Shown piece by piece: positions 1-8,843 of a DNA stretch of 64,000 bases. The stretch covers positions 2,790,001-2,854,000 of the forward strand of contig NZ_CP178732.1 in assembly GCF_047324175.1 (NCBI RefSeq), given 5' to 3'. Source of the stretch: Acerihabitans sp015654925 (GTDB lineage Bacteria > Pseudomonadota > Gammaproteobacteria > Enterobacterales > Enterobacteriaceae). Under the pieces are notes generated by a model that had not been told where the DNA came from, searched no databases, and was given only the letters and a program-made list of their open reading frames with translations. Numbering within the stretch: the stretch's first letter is position 1; the number at the start of each line of letters is the position of its first letter. Position numbers and translations under genes: made by a program.

Positions 1-710
1 AGCGCCGGCTGGCCGATGCCTTTGGCGACCGCACGCCGTTTCGCGCCTTCACGTCCGGCATGATTATGCGCAAGCTGGCGCGGCGGGACGGCCTATTTAT
101 CGACTCGCCGGCGCAGGCGCTGGAAAAACTCTGGCAACAGGGCTACCGGGATGTGGCGATCCAATCGCTGCATGTCATCAACGGCGACGAGTACGAAAAA
201 ATCCTGCATCACGCGGCCCCGTGGCGCGAACGTTTCGATGCGCTGTATATCGGCGCGCCGCTGCTTAACGGCGAGCAGGACTATGGGCGGCTGATCGGCG
301 CCCTGCAGGCGCAGATGCCGCCGCTGGCCGGCGACGAACGGGTGGTATTTATGGGACACGGCACCAGCCATCATGCGTTTGCCGCCTATGCTTGCCTGGA
401 TCATATGCTGGCCGCGCGCCGCATCCCGGCGTCGATCGGCGCGGTGGAAAGCTATCCCGATCTGGCGGGGGTCATCGATCGGCTCAAGGCCCAGCGGGTA
501 CGCAAGGTCCATCTGATGCCGCTGATGCTGGTGGCCGGCGATCACGCTATCAACGATATGGCCTCCGATGAGCCGGAGTCCTGGAAAAGCCAGCTACAGC
601 GCGCGGGTTATGAGTGCCGGTGCTGGGTGCAGGGCCTGGGCGAGAATCCCTTGATCCAGCAATTATTCGTGGATCATCTGGCGGAATGCATGACCGCGGA
701 GGTGGCCTGA
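1..710 (+). CDS. cbiK: Sirohydrochlorin cobaltochelatase CbiK (5' end cut by window)
   Basis: Anaerobic cobalt chelatase that inserts Co2+ into sirohydrochlorin (factor II) at the start of the oxygen-independent cobalamin pathway; cytoplasmic. The reading frame is open from base 3, so the gene begins before the window; about 235 codons are present of the usual ~264. The stretch around FRAFTSGM matches the family N-terminal region. Two histidine motifs of the class II chelatase fold are visible, VFMGHGTSHH and LMLVAGDHAIND; family work assigns metal binding and catalysis to histidines at these places. The stop codon overlaps the cbiL start codon, as expected inside a tightly coupled operon. 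Any cobalamin riboswitch would lie upstream, outside this window. Confidence 0.95.
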   Translation, partial: RRLADAFGDRTPFRAFTSGMIMRKLARRDGLFIDSPAQALEKLWQQGYRDVAIQSLHVINGDEYEKILHHAAPWRERFDALYIGAPLLNGEQDYGRLIGALQAQMPPLAGDERVVFMGHGTSHHAFAAYACLDHMLAARRIPASIGAVESYPDLAGVIDRLKAQRVRKVHLMPLMLVAGDHAINDMASDEPESWKSQLQRAGYECRCWVQGLGENPLIQQLFVDHLAECMTAEVA

Positions 711-1438
711 TGAGCGGCAAACTTTACGCCATCGGCACCGGGCCGGGCGCCGCCGATTTAATTACGGTGCGGGGCGCCCGTATCCTCGGCGAGCTGGATG
801 TGCTGTATGCCCCGGCGGGGCGCAAAGGCGGCGACAGCCTGTCTCTGGGTATCGTACGCGATTATCTTGGCGCCGGCGTGGCGCTGAAAACCCGGCACTT
901 CCCCATGAGCCAGGACGCGGAGGAAAAAGGCGCCGCCTGGGACGCGGTGGCGCTGGAAATGGCCGCCGACGCGGAACAGGGCCTGCAGGTCGGTTTTATC
1001 ACCCTGGGGGACGCCATGCTCTATAGCACCTGGGTATTTTTGCTGGCGCGTCTGCGCGGGCGCATCGAGATCGAAATTATTCCCGGCGTCACGTCGTTTG
1101 CCTGCATCGCCGCCCGCGCCCAACTGCCGCTGGCGATGGAGAACCAGTCCCTGGCGGTAATGGCCTGTACCGATGACGAGCGTGCGCTGGAAACGGCATT
1201 GCTGACCCATGACTGCGTCGTGCTGATGAAGGTTTACGGCCGGTTTGCGCGCATTCAGGCCCTGCTGCGCCGTCTGGGGTTGATCGACCACGCCCTGCTG
1301 ATGGCCAACGCTTCGCTGCCGGATGAGCAGTGTTTCCACGCCCTCGGCGACCTGGCACCGGATCGGGCGTTGCCGTATTTTTCCACGATAGTGGTCAATA
1401 AAAGCTGGGCCAACGCTTTTGAGAATAGCGATTTATAA
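710..1438 (+). CDS. cbiL: Cobalt-factor II C20-methyltransferase CbiL
   Basis: SAM-dependent methyltransferase that methylates C20 of cobalt-factor II to give cobalt-factor III. The 242-residue product has the tetrapyrrole methylase signatures: an N-terminal GTGPGAADL loop, a TLGDAML motif and IPGVTSFACIAA. I take the ATG at 710 as the start because MSGKLYAIGTGPG aligns with the family N-terminus and its A overlaps the cbiK stop. A longer in-frame start at 614 lies inside cbiK and would add an unrelated N-terminus. It is the last corrin-ring enzyme of the operon before the cobalt transporter genes. Confidence 0.95.
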   Translation: MSGKLYAIGTGPGAADLITVRGARILGELDVLYAPAGRKGGDSLSLGIVRDYLGAGVALKTRHFPMSQDAEEKGAAWDAVALEMAADAEQGLQVGFITLGDAMLYSTWVFLLARLRGRIEIEIIPGVTSFACIAARAQLPLAMENQSLAVMACTDDERALETALLTHDCVVLMKVYGRFARIQALLRRLGLIDHALLMANASLPDEQCFHALGDLAPDRALPYFSTIVVNKSWANAFENSDL

Positions 1439-1460
1439 CCTTAAACAGAGGATCTGATCA

Positions 1461-2195
1461 ATGAACCTACACGTAGGGAAGGGGTATTCCGCCTTCGGCG
1501 CCGGCATGGCGATATTGCTGCTGGTAGTGCCGCAGGATGCGTATGCCATGCATATTATGGAAGGTTTTTTGCCGCCCATGTGGGCGCTGGCCTGGTGGCT
1601 GCTGTTTTTGCCTTGCCTGGCCATCGGCCTGACGCGCATGCGGCAAATCGTCGCGGAAGACAGCAATCGCAAGGTGCTGCTGGCCTTATGCGGGGCGTTT
1701 ATTTTTGTGCTCTCGGCGCTGAAAATTCCTTCGGTGACCGGTAGCTGTTCCCATCCCACCGGCGTGGGCCTGGCGGTCATCATGTTCGGTCCCTGGGTGC
1801 TGTCGGTGCTGGGGGCCGTGGTGCTGCTGTTCCAGGCCTTGCTGCTGGCCCATGGCGGTTTGACTACGCTGGGCGCCAACGCGATTTCGATGGCGGTGGT
1901 CGGGCCGATGGTGGGTTATGTGGTCTGGCGGCTGTCGCTGCGTATGGGCCTGCGGCGCGATGTGGCGGTATTCCTGTGCGCGACGCTGGCGGATCTTTCC
2001 ACCTATATGGTCACGTCGTTGCAGCTCGGGCTGGCGTTTCCCGATCCCACCTTTGGTTTTACCGGCTCGGCGCTGAAATTTATGGGCGTATTTTGCCTGA
2101 CGCAAATCCCCATCGCCATCGCGGAAGGGCTGCTGACGGTAATGATTTATGACCAGTTAACCAAACGGCAGTTAATTAGCGTGGGGAGTCATTAA
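1461..2195 (+). CDS. cbiM: Cobalt ECF transporter substrate-binding component CbiM
   Basis: Membrane S component of the CbiMNQO energy-coupling-factor transporter that imports Co2+ for corrin synthesis. The 244-residue protein starts with a cleavable signal ending in AYA; the mature protein then begins MHIMEGFLPP, the conserved CbiM N-terminus whose Met-His are known to coordinate the metal. A further conserved histidine is seen in SCSHPTGVG. Several hydrophobic helices follow. An AGAGG ribosome-binding sequence precedes the ATG. cbiN starts one base after its stop, so the S component and its partner are co-translated. Confidence 0.95.
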   Translation: MNLHVGKGYSAFGAGMAILLLVVPQDAYAMHIMEGFLPPMWALAWWLLFLPCLAIGLTRMRQIVAEDSNRKVLLALCGAFIFVLSALKIPSVTGSCSHPTGVGLAVIMFGPWVLSVLGAVVLLFQALLLAHGGLTTLGANAISMAVVGPMVGYVVWRLSLRMGLRRDVAVFLCATLADLSTYMVTSLQLGLAFPDPTFGFTGSALKFMGVFCLTQIPIAIAEGLLTVMIYDQLTKRQLISVGSH

Positions 2196-2196
2196 T

Positions 2197-2538
2197 ATGA
2201 AAAAGATGCTGATCTTGCTCTCGCTGGTGGTGGCGCTGATGGTGATGCCGTTTTTTATCAACCATGGCGGTAGCTATGGCGGTTCGGATAACGAGGCGGA
2301 AGGGCTGATTGGCCTTATCGCCCCGGACTACAAACCCTGGTTCGCGCCGTTTTACGAGCCGGCCAGCAGCGAAATCGAAAGCCTGTTGTTTACCCTGCAA
2401 GGCTCGCTGGGTACGGCGGTGATCTTCTATATCCTGGGCTATTACCGGGGCCGGGATTATCGCGGCAAAAACCGGCGCGACGACGATAATTCGGACAGCG
2501 GCAAACGCGCCCCGGACGGTCACCATGTTGGAAATTGA
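2197..2538 (+). CDS. cbiN: Cobalt ECF transporter auxiliary subunit CbiN
   Basis: Small auxiliary membrane subunit that activates CbiM in cobalt uptake. The 113-residue protein shows an N-terminal hydrophobic helix, a periplasmic loop with PDYKPWF and EPASSEIESLLFTLQ, and a second helix (GSLGTAVIFYILGYY), the family's two-helix plan. It is somewhat longer than the ~93 residues I recall for Salmonella CbiN, because of a charged C-terminal tail rich in Arg, Asp and Gly. Its last 14 bases overlap the start of cbiQ, implying translational coupling. Confidence 0.9.
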   Translation: MKKMLILLSLVVALMVMPFFINHGGSYGGSDNEAEGLIGLIAPDYKPWFAPFYEPASSEIESLLFTLQGSLGTAVIFYILGYYRGRDYRGKNRRDDDNSDSGKRAPDGHHVGN

Positions 2539-3202
2539 TCGCCTGGCCTGGCAAAACCGCTGGCAGACGCGGGATCCGATGCTGAAATTCGTGGCCTACG
2601 TCGGTTTACTGGGCGTCGCGCTGCTGACCACGCCGCTGTATCAGTGCGTGACGCTGCTGCTGCTGATCCCGCTGACCTGTTATGCGGCGCGCGTGAGCTG
2701 GGCGCGTTACCTGCATTGGCTCAGCCTGCCGCTGGGTTTTCTGGCGGTCAGCCTGCTGAGCATCGCGGTCTCGTTCGCCTGGTCCGCCGAGGGCATGATC
2801 TATAGCGTGCGGCTGGGGGGCTTGTCCCTCGGCCTGGATAAACATGGCCTGGTGCTGGCCAACCAGGCCATGTGGCGCAGCATGACCGCCCTGGCGGCCA
2901 CCTATCTGTTTGTGCTGACCACGCCGTTTACCCAGATTATCCAAATTCTTAAACGATGCCATTTGCCGCGGCTGTTGATCGAGCATACGTTGCTGAGTTA
3001 TCGCTTTATCTTTATTTTTCTCGACGAGGCGATGGCCATTCGCCAGGCGCAATCCCTGCGTTTCGGTTATCGCTCGCTGCGCACCGGTTACCACTCGCTG
3101 GCGATGCTGGTAGGAATGCTGATGCTGCGGGTGATGACCCGCTATCGTGAAATGTCCGTGGCGCTGGACGTTAAGCTGTATCAGGGCGATTTCCATTTAT
3201 AA
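2525..3202 (+). CDS. cbiQ: Cobalt ECF transporter transmembrane (T) component CbiQ
   Basis: EcfT-type membrane subunit that couples ATP hydrolysis by CbiO to the CbiMN substrate module. The product is 225 residues with a soluble N-terminus (LEIDRLAWQNRW), about five hydrophobic segments, and the C-terminal basic region TRYREMSVALDVKLY that in EcfT proteins contacts the ATPase. It overlaps cbiN by 14 bases. A 36-base gap separates it from cbiO, with a strong GGAG before the cbiO start. Confidence 0.92.
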   Translation: MLEIDRLAWQNRWQTRDPMLKFVAYVGLLGVALLTTPLYQCVTLLLLIPLTCYAARVSWARYLHWLSLPLGFLAVSLLSIAVSFAWSAEGMIYSVRLGGLSLGLDKHGLVLANQAMWRSMTALAATYLFVLTTPFTQIIQILKRCHLPRLLIEHTLLSYRFIFIFLDEAMAIRQAQSLRFGYRSLRTGYHSLAMLVGMLMLRVMTRYREMSVALDVKLYQGDFHL

Positions 3203-3238
3203 AGCGCATTTATACCGAGCCACCACTAAGGAGCCAAG

Positions 3239-4054
3239 ATGTTAGCTACCGAGGCACTCAGTTTTTCCTGGCAGCAGGATGAGCCGGCGCTGCGTGATTT
3301 AACCCTGGATTTCGGCCGCGGCCGGGTCACCGGGCTGATTGGCGCCAACGGTTGCGGAAAATCAACGCTGTTTATGAATTTGCTGGGCCTGCAAAAACCG
3401 CAAAGCGGGCGGGTCTTATGGCAGGGCGAACCGCTGCGTTATGACAAACGCAGCCTACTGGCGCTGCGCCAGCAATTGGTGCTGGTATTTCAGGAACCCG
3501 ATCATCAGCTGTTTTATACCGATATCGACAGCGATATCGCCTTTGCCCTGCGTAACCTGGGGGTGGAGGAGTCGGTGATCCAGGGGCGACTGGAACAGGC
3601 GCTGGCCCTGGTGGGGGCGGATTCGTTTCGCCACCGGCCGATTCAATATCTCAGCCACGGGCAGAAAAAACGGGTGGCCATCGCCGGCGCGCTGGTGATG
3701 CAGTCGGAATATCTGCTGCTCGATGAACCGACCGCCGGGCTGGACCCCCAGGGCCGCGAGGCGATGATCCGCATCATCCAGCGTATCGCCGACCAGGGCC
3801 GACACGTGATTATCGCCAGCCATGATATCGACCTGATCTACCATATTTGCGATTATATCTATGTCATGGCGCAAGGGCGCCTGTTGGCCCAGGGCAGCGA
3901 GCGCGAGGTGTTTTTGCAAACCTCCATGCTGGCGCGGGCCGGGCTCAGCCAGCCGTGGCTGGTGAAAGCCCATACCCGTCTGGGAATGCCGCTGGTTAAA
4001 ACCGAAGAAGCGTTGTTCGCCTATGCCGGACAATCGCTGGGGACGCCGTTATGA
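3239..4054 (+). CDS. cbiO: Cobalt ECF transporter ATP-binding component CbiO
   Basis: Cytoplasmic ABC ATPase that energises CbiMNQ cobalt import. The 271-residue protein has all nucleotide-binding signatures: Walker A GANGCGKST near residues 35-43, Q-loop VFQEPDHQL, signature LSHGQKKRVAIAG, Walker B LLLDEPTAGLDP and switch histidine ASHDID. The stop overlaps the next start (ATGA at 4051), so translation of cbiP is probably coupled. Confidence 0.95.
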   Translation: MLATEALSFSWQQDEPALRDLTLDFGRGRVTGLIGANGCGKSTLFMNLLGLQKPQSGRVLWQGEPLRYDKRSLLALRQQLVLVFQEPDHQLFYTDIDSDIAFALRNLGVEESVIQGRLEQALALVGADSFRHRPIQYLSHGQKKRVAIAGALVMQSEYLLLDEPTAGLDPQGREAMIRIIQRIADQGRHVIIASHDIDLIYHICDYIYVMAQGRLLAQGSEREVFLQTSMLARAGLSQPWLVKAHTRLGMPLVKTEEALFAYAGQSLGTPL

Positions 4055-5592
4055 CTCTGTCCATTATGATTCAAGGTACCGCTTCCGACGTCGGTAAAAG
4101 CGTCCTGGTGGCGGGGCTGTGCCGTATTTTCGCCCAGGACGGTTATCGCGCCGCGCCGTTTAAAGCGCAGAATATGGCGCTGAACTCCTGGATTACCCGC
4201 GACGGGGCGGAAATGGGCCGGGCCCAGGTGTTCCAGGCCGAAGCGGCGGGCATCGAGCCTGACGTGCGCATGAATCCGGTGCTGCTCAAACCCACCAGCG
4301 ACCGCAAATCCCAGGTGATCGTCATGGGCGAGGCGTTATGCCATATGGACGCCATGGATTACCATCTGTATAAGCCGCAGCTGCGTGAGCGCGTGGGCGA
4401 GGTCTATCGCAGCCTGGCGGCGGATCATGACATTATCGTCATCGAAGGCGCCGGCAGTCCGGCGGAAATCAACCTGCGCGATCGGGACATTGTCAATATG
4501 GGCATGGCGGAACAGGCCGATGCGCCGGTGCTGCTGGTGGCCGATATCGATAAGGGCGGGGTGTTCGCCGCCATCTACGGTACCCTGGCGCTGCTGCGGC
4601 CCCAGGAAAAAGCCCGCGTCAAAGGCGTGATTATCAATAAATTTCGCGGCGACCTGGAGCTGCTCAAGCCGGGGATCGCGCAAATCGAAGCGCTGACCGG
4701 CGTCCCGGTGGTGGGGGTGATGCCCTGGTTCGACGAACCGCTGGAAGACGAAGACGGCGTGGCCCTGCAAGGGGACAAATATCGCCAGGGCGGCGACCGC
4801 GAGCTGGATGTGGCGGTGCTGCAACTGCCGCATATCGCCAATTTTTCCGATTTTAACGCCCTGGCGTTCCAGCCCGACGTCCGGCTGCGCTATGTGAAAC
4901 GCGGCGAATCCCTGGGCGTGCCGGATTTACTGATTATTCCCGGCAGTAAGAATACCCTTGGCGATCTGGATTATCTGCGCGACAACGGCATCGATGCGCA
5001 AATCCACCAGGCCCATCGGCAAGGCGTGCCGATCCTGGGGATCTGCGGGGGATTCCAGATGCTGGGGCGGCGCGTCACCGACGGTATCGAGTCCGGTATC
5101 GCGCATACCGACGGCCTGGGGCTGCTCGATTGCGCAACCCGTTTCGAGCCGCTGAAAACCACCACCCAGGTGGAAGCCGCCGTGCTGGCGTTGCCGGCCG
5201 GGGTATTTGCCGCCGGCGGCGGTTTAACCCTCAGCGGCTATGAAATCCATATGGGCCAGACCACCCTGGGGGCCGGCGTGCGGCCTTTTGCCCGCCTGAC
5301 GCGCAAGAACGGCCGCCCGGTTGAACAAAATGACGGAGCCATCAACGACGCCGGCGACGTGGCCGGCAGTTATATCCACGGCCTGTTTGACCGTCCCGAA
5401 TTCACCCGCGCGCTGCTCGACGCGCTGCGCCAGCGGCGCGGGCTGGGCGTACTGGATACGCCGGCGATGGGCTGGCGCGAGCGCAAACAGCAGTCCTTCG
5501 ACGCGCTGGCCGCCCAGATGCGGACGAATATCGATATTCCGCTGCTGTATCGCCTGATGCGCCAGCACGCCGCAACCGGGAGCGCCGCATGA
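4051..5592 (+). CDS. cbiP: Adenosylcobyric acid synthase (glutamine-hydrolysing) CbiP/CobQ
   Basis: Amidates carboxylates b, d, e and g of adenosylcobyrinic acid a,c-diamide, using glutamine and ATP. The 513-residue protein has an N-terminal dethiobiotin-synthetase-like ATPase domain with the P-loop GTASDVGKS, and a C-terminal triad-type glutamine amidotransferase domain. The nucleophile cysteine sits in ILGICGGFQMLG and the histidine is probably in YIHGLF. GYEIHMGQT is the other family motif. Length is normal. It follows cbiO with a 4-base overlap; cobU starts 31 bases later after an AAGGAG. Confidence 0.95.
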   Translation: MTLSIMIQGTASDVGKSVLVAGLCRIFAQDGYRAAPFKAQNMALNSWITRDGAEMGRAQVFQAEAAGIEPDVRMNPVLLKPTSDRKSQVIVMGEALCHMDAMDYHLYKPQLRERVGEVYRSLAADHDIIVIEGAGSPAEINLRDRDIVNMGMAEQADAPVLLVADIDKGGVFAAIYGTLALLRPQEKARVKGVIINKFRGDLELLKPGIAQIEALTGVPVVGVMPWFDEPLEDEDGVALQGDKYRQGGDRELDVAVLQLPHIANFSDFNALAFQPDVRLRYVKRGESLGVPDLLIIPGSKNTLGDLDYLRDNGIDAQIHQAHRQGVPILGICGGFQMLGRRVTDGIESGIAHTDGLGLLDCATRFEPLKTTTQVEAAVLALPAGVFAAGGGLTLSGYEIHMGQTTLGAGVRPFARLTRKNGRPVEQNDGAINDAGDVAGSYIHGLFDRPEFTRALLDALRQRRGLGVLDTPAMGWRERKQQSFDALAAQMRTNIDIPLLYRLMRQHAATGSAA

Positions 5593-5623
5593 GACGGCCA
5601 CCGGCTGCACAAGGAGCCCCATT

Positions 5624-6193
5624 ATGATGTTGATTACCGGCGGCGCGCGCAGCGGCAAGAGCCGGCTGGCCGAAACCCTGGCGCAGCGGGACGGCGGCGC
5701 GGTGCTGTATATCGCCACCTCGCTGGTGACCGACCCGGAAATGGCCGCGCGGGTGGCCAGGCACCGCAGCGAGCGTCCCGCGCACTGGATAACCTGGGAA
5801 GGGCATCGCGATCTCGACGTCGTGATCCGCTGCCATGGCGATCGGGTCGGCGCGGTACTGCTGGAATGCGTCACCACCCTGGTTACCAATCTGCTGTTCG
5901 ATGTGGCGGGGGATACGCCGGCGGAGCAGATGGATTTCGCCGCCATCGAACAGCAGATCGCCGCTCAAATCGACCGGCTGGTGGCCGCCTGCGCCGCCGC
6001 CCCCTGCCAGGTGATCCTGGTCACCAACGAACTGGGCATGGGCATCGTGCCGGAAAATCTGCTGGCGCGCCGTTTCCGCGATATCGCGGGCCGGGTCAAC
6101 CAGCGCCTGGCCGCCGCCGCCAGCGACGTCTGGCTGGTGGTGTCGGGGATTCCGGTGCATATCAAGGGCCGCGACGGCCTGGGGGCGGCGTGA
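5624..6193 (+). CDS. cobU: Adenosylcobinamide kinase / adenosylcobinamide-phosphate guanylyltransferase CobU
   Basis: Bifunctional enzyme of nucleotide-loop assembly: phosphorylates adenosylcobinamide and transfers GMP to give AdoCbi-GDP. The 189-residue protein opens with the P-loop GGARSGKS. The RHRSERPAHWITWE segment contains the histidine region that becomes guanylylated in the family. VLLECVTTLVTNLL and VTNELGMGIVP are further CobU blocks. The stop TGA at 6191-6193 shares its last base with the cobS start. Confidence 0.95.
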   Translation: MMLITGGARSGKSRLAETLAQRDGGAVLYIATSLVTDPEMAARVARHRSERPAHWITWEGHRDLDVVIRCHGDRVGAVLLECVTTLVTNLLFDVAGDTPAEQMDFAAIEQQIAAQIDRLVAACAAAPCQVILVTNELGMGIVPENLLARRFRDIAGRVNQRLAAAASDVWLVVSGIPVHIKGRDGLGAA

Positions 6194-6942
6194 TGAAACA
6201 GTTTCTGGCCGCCCTGCAATTCCTGACCCGGGTGCCGGTGCCGGCGCGCTGGACGGCGGATCTGCCGCTGGATACCTATGCCCGCGGCGTTATCTGGCTG
6301 CCGGTGGTGGGGCTGGTGGTAGGGGGCATCTGCGCGCTGGTTTTCGCGCTGGCGCAGCCCGCGTTAGGCACGCCGCTGGCGGCCTTGCTGACGGTAATGG
6401 CCAACGCCATGGTGACCGGCGCCTTTCATCTTGATGGTTTAGCCGATACCTGCGACGGCATTTTTTCGGCGCGCAAGCGCGAGCAGATGCTGGAAATTAT
6501 GCGCGACAGCCGTATCGGCACCAACGGCGCGCTGGCGATGGTGTTCGCCATCGGCCTGCGGCTGGCGGCCATAGCGGCGCTCGCCCGGCATCCCGGCGGC
6601 GCGCTGCCCTATATTATCGCCGCCCCTTGCCTGAGCCGCGCCCTGATCGGCATCTTGATGTACCGCCAGCGTTATGCCCGCGACAGCGGGCTGGGCAATG
6701 TCTATATCGGCCAGATCGGCGGCCATGATTTCGCCGTGATGCTGCTGGTCGGGCTGCTGCTGACCCTGCTGATCGCCGGTATTCACGGCGCCATCGCGGC
6801 GCTGGTGGTGCTGGTTATCGCCTACGGCTACCGCGCCAGGATCAACGCCGTGCTGGGCGGACAAACCGGCGATACCCTCGGTTGCGGCGTGGAGGTTTTC
6901 GAATGGCTGTTTTTACTGGCGGCGCTGGCGGTGCCGCTATGA
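6193..6942 (+). CDS. cobS: Adenosylcobinamide-GDP ribazoletransferase (cobalamin synthase) CobS
   Basis: Membrane enzyme that joins AdoCbi-GDP to alpha-ribazole (phosphate), giving adenosylcobalamin (phosphate). I place the start at 6193 (MKQFLAALQFLTRVPVP), overlapping the cobU stop. The 249-residue size matches the family; a longer frame upstream would only be antisense-like sequence inside cobU. The signature FHLDGLADTCDG is present, followed by several hydrophobic helices. The stop overlaps the cobC start by four bases. Confidence 0.95.
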   Translation: MKQFLAALQFLTRVPVPARWTADLPLDTYARGVIWLPVVGLVVGGICALVFALAQPALGTPLAALLTVMANAMVTGAFHLDGLADTCDGIFSARKREQMLEIMRDSRIGTNGALAMVFAIGLRLAAIAALARHPGGALPYIIAAPCLSRALIGILMYRQRYARDSGLGNVYIGQIGGHDFAVMLLVGLLLTLLIAGIHGAIAALVVLVIAYGYRARINAVLGGQTGDTLGCGVEVFEWLFLLAALAVPL

Positions 6943-7547
6943 ACCTGTTTTTAGTGCGCCACGGCGAAACCCAGGCCAACTGCGATGGCGTGTACTGCGG
7001 TGCCAGCGATCTGCCGCTGACGCAGCGCGGCCGCTGGCAGGCGCATCGGGTGGCATGGCAACTGGCGGAAATCCGCTTCGACCGGATACTTATAAGCCGG
7101 CTTAAGCGCAGCCGCGAAACGGCGCAGATCCTGCGCCCGCAGGTCGAGCCAGAATGCTGGGCGCAGTGGGACGAAATGGATTTTGGCGAATGGGAACTGC
7201 GCCACCACCGCGATCTCAGGCTGGATGACGCCGAACGCTACGCCGCGTGGTGCGACGACTGGCAGCACGTCTTGCCCCCCGGCGGCGAGGGGTTCCAGTC
7301 TTTCTCCCAGCGGGTGGTGGCGGCCACCGGCCGTTTGCGCGGGCAGGAGCAGCCAGGCGATATTTTGCTGGTGGCCCATCAGGGCGTCCTGGGCATCGTA
7401 TTGGCGACCCTGCTCGGGTTGCCTCCAACCGCCATGTGGCACTTCCCGTTCCAGCAAGATGCTTTCACGCAGGTCTCCCTCGATGAGGGATTTTGTGTCC
7501 TCAAACATGTAAACGACAGCGGCCGGGCCTTGGTCGCCGGGCGTTAG
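6939..7547 (+). CDS. cobC: Adenosylcobalamin/alpha-ribazole phosphatase CobC
   Basis: Histidine phosphatase of the phosphoglycerate-mutase superfamily that removes the 5'-phosphate from alpha-ribazole-P or adenosylcobalamin-P. The chosen start at 6939 gives a 202-residue protein with the catalytic LVRHGET motif at residues 5-11, as in the family. A second histidine is in LLVAHQGVLG, and the general acid region EMDFGEWE is visible. Its place between cobS and cobT, with a 4-base overlap to cobS, is notable because in Salmonella cobC is separate from the cobUST cluster. Confidence 0.9.
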   Translation: MNLFLVRHGETQANCDGVYCGASDLPLTQRGRWQAHRVAWQLAEIRFDRILISRLKRSRETAQILRPQVEPECWAQWDEMDFGEWELRHHRDLRLDDAERYAAWCDDWQHVLPPGGEGFQSFSQRVVAATGRLRGQEQPGDILLVAHQGVLGIVLATLLGLPPTAMWHFPFQQDAFTQVSLDEGFCVLKHVNDSGRALVAGR

Positions 7548-7581
7548 ACCGTCAACCCATTTCGTCAGGAGAAGTAATGTA

Positions 7582-8637
7582 ATGAAGACGTTACAACAGG
7601 TTATCGATGCCATCCGTCCCCTGGACGCCGCCGCCATGACCCGGGCTCAACAGCGGCTTGATAGCCTGCTGAAACCGCCGGGCAGCCTGGGACGTCTGGA
7701 AACCCTGGCCGTGCAGCTGGCGGGCATTATGGGCGACCGGCCGCTGGCGTTTACCGGCAAACAGTTAATGGTGATGATCGCCGACCACGGGGTCTACCAG
7801 GAAGGCGTGGCGGTTTCTCCCCGGGTGGTCACCGCGGTCCAGGCGGCCAATATGGTCAAAGGCATTACCGGCGTATGCGTGCTGGCGGCCAATGCGGGGG
7901 CGGGGGTGACGGCGGTGGATCTGGGCATTGACAGCGAACAGCCTTTGCCGGGGTTGGTGAACCGGCGCATGGGGCGCGGCAGCGGCAATATCGCCTGCGA
8001 ACCGGCCATGACCGCCGCCCAGGCCCGCCACGTGCTGGAAGTGGGCGCGGATCTGGTTTGCGGATTGGTGGGACAGGGCGTGACGCTGTTTGGCGTGGGA
8101 GAACTGGGCATGGCCAATACCACGCCCGCCGCCGCGCTGGTCAGCGTGCTGACCGGTTCGCCGGCGGCGGATGTGGTGGGACGCGGCGCCAATCTGCCGG
8201 TATCGATGCTGCAAAATAAAATCGACGTGGTCGAACGCGCCATCGCCTGTAATCGCCCCGATCCGCAAGACGGCGTGGACGTGCTGGCGAAAGTCGGCGG
8301 TTTTGATCTGGGCGGTATGGCCGGGGTCATGCTGGGCGCCGCCGCCCAGGGCGTGCCGGTTATTCTGGACGGATTTTTGTCGTACGCCGCCGCGCTGGTG
8401 GCCTGCCGCATCGCTCCACAGGTACGTCCTTACCTGATCCCTTCGCACCTTTCGGCGGAAAAAGGGGCGAAGATCGCCCTGGCACATCTCGATTTGCGCC
8501 CTTATTTTGATATGGAAATGCGCCTGGGCGAAGGTAGCGGGGCGGCGTTGGCCATGAACCTGGTGGATGCCGCCTGCGCCGTTTACCATAATATGGGTAC
8601 GCTGGAAGCGAGCGCCATCGTCCTGCCGACGCCTTAG
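7582..8637 (+). CDS. cobT: Nicotinate-nucleotide--dimethylbenzimidazole phosphoribosyltransferase CobT
   Basis: Makes alpha-ribazole-5'-phosphate from dimethylbenzimidazole and nicotinate mononucleotide, supplying the lower ligand of cobalamin. The 351-residue protein carries the family blocks LLKPPGSLGRLE, MIADHGVYQEGV, GMANTTPAAA, GFDLGGMAGVMLG and the C-terminal MRLGEGSGAALAM, whose glutamate is the catalytic base in the family. An AGGAG sits just upstream. A strong GC-rich inverted repeat follows the stop, so this is probably the last gene of the operon. Confidence 0.95.
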   Translation: MKTLQQVIDAIRPLDAAAMTRAQQRLDSLLKPPGSLGRLETLAVQLAGIMGDRPLAFTGKQLMVMIADHGVYQEGVAVSPRVVTAVQAANMVKGITGVCVLAANAGAGVTAVDLGIDSEQPLPGLVNRRMGRGSGNIACEPAMTAAQARHVLEVGADLVCGLVGQGVTLFGVGELGMANTTPAAALVSVLTGSPAADVVGRGANLPVSMLQNKIDVVERAIACNRPDPQDGVDVLAKVGGFDLGGMAGVMLGAAAQGVPVILDGFLSYAAALVACRIAPQVRPYLIPSHLSAEKGAKIALAHLDLRPYFDMEMRLGEGSGAALAMNLVDAACAVYHNMGTLEASAIVLPTP

Positions 8638-8655
8638 TCGCCATCATTCTGCCAG

Positions 8656-8682
8656 CGCGGGGCCGCAGCCGCCGGCCCCGCG
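8656..8682. terminator. GC-rich hairpin after cobT
   Basis: Nine-base inverted repeat CGCGGGGCC / GGCCCCGCG with a 9-base loop, 19 bases after the cobT stop. A second small hairpin (GGGGG-ATTA-CCCCC) follows directly. There is no T tract, so it may be a weak or Rho-assisted terminator or an mRNA-stabilising stem rather than a classical intrinsic terminator. Confidence 0.45.
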
Positions 8683-8843
8683 GGGGATTACCCCCATCGC
8701 CCCGCGCGCCGTGAGCGGCGTACCCTCGTTCTTAATCGCCAATCGCGTCATTTGCGCAATAATCACCCCAAGTGACAAAAAAGTGCCTTTCACGCCGGAC
8801 CCCCATTGACCCTCGCGCCGTAACCGGGCATGCTCATTTTTTT

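Noticed and set aside
614..709. Upstream extension of cbiL to position 614
   Set aside because: The extension overlaps cbiK by almost 100 bases and has no counterpart in CbiL; the ATG at 710 is standard.
5866..6192. N-terminal extension of cobS across cobU
   Set aside because: The extended part is an out-of-frame reading of cobU with Arg/Gly/Pro-rich composition.
7583..7605. Ter-like core GTTACAAC inside the 5' end of cobT, in the orientation expected for an opposing Ter site
   Set aside because: Only the central TGTTGTAAC matches; the essential G6/C6 position and the TAA on the other side are lost, and the bases encode conserved CobT N-terminal residues.
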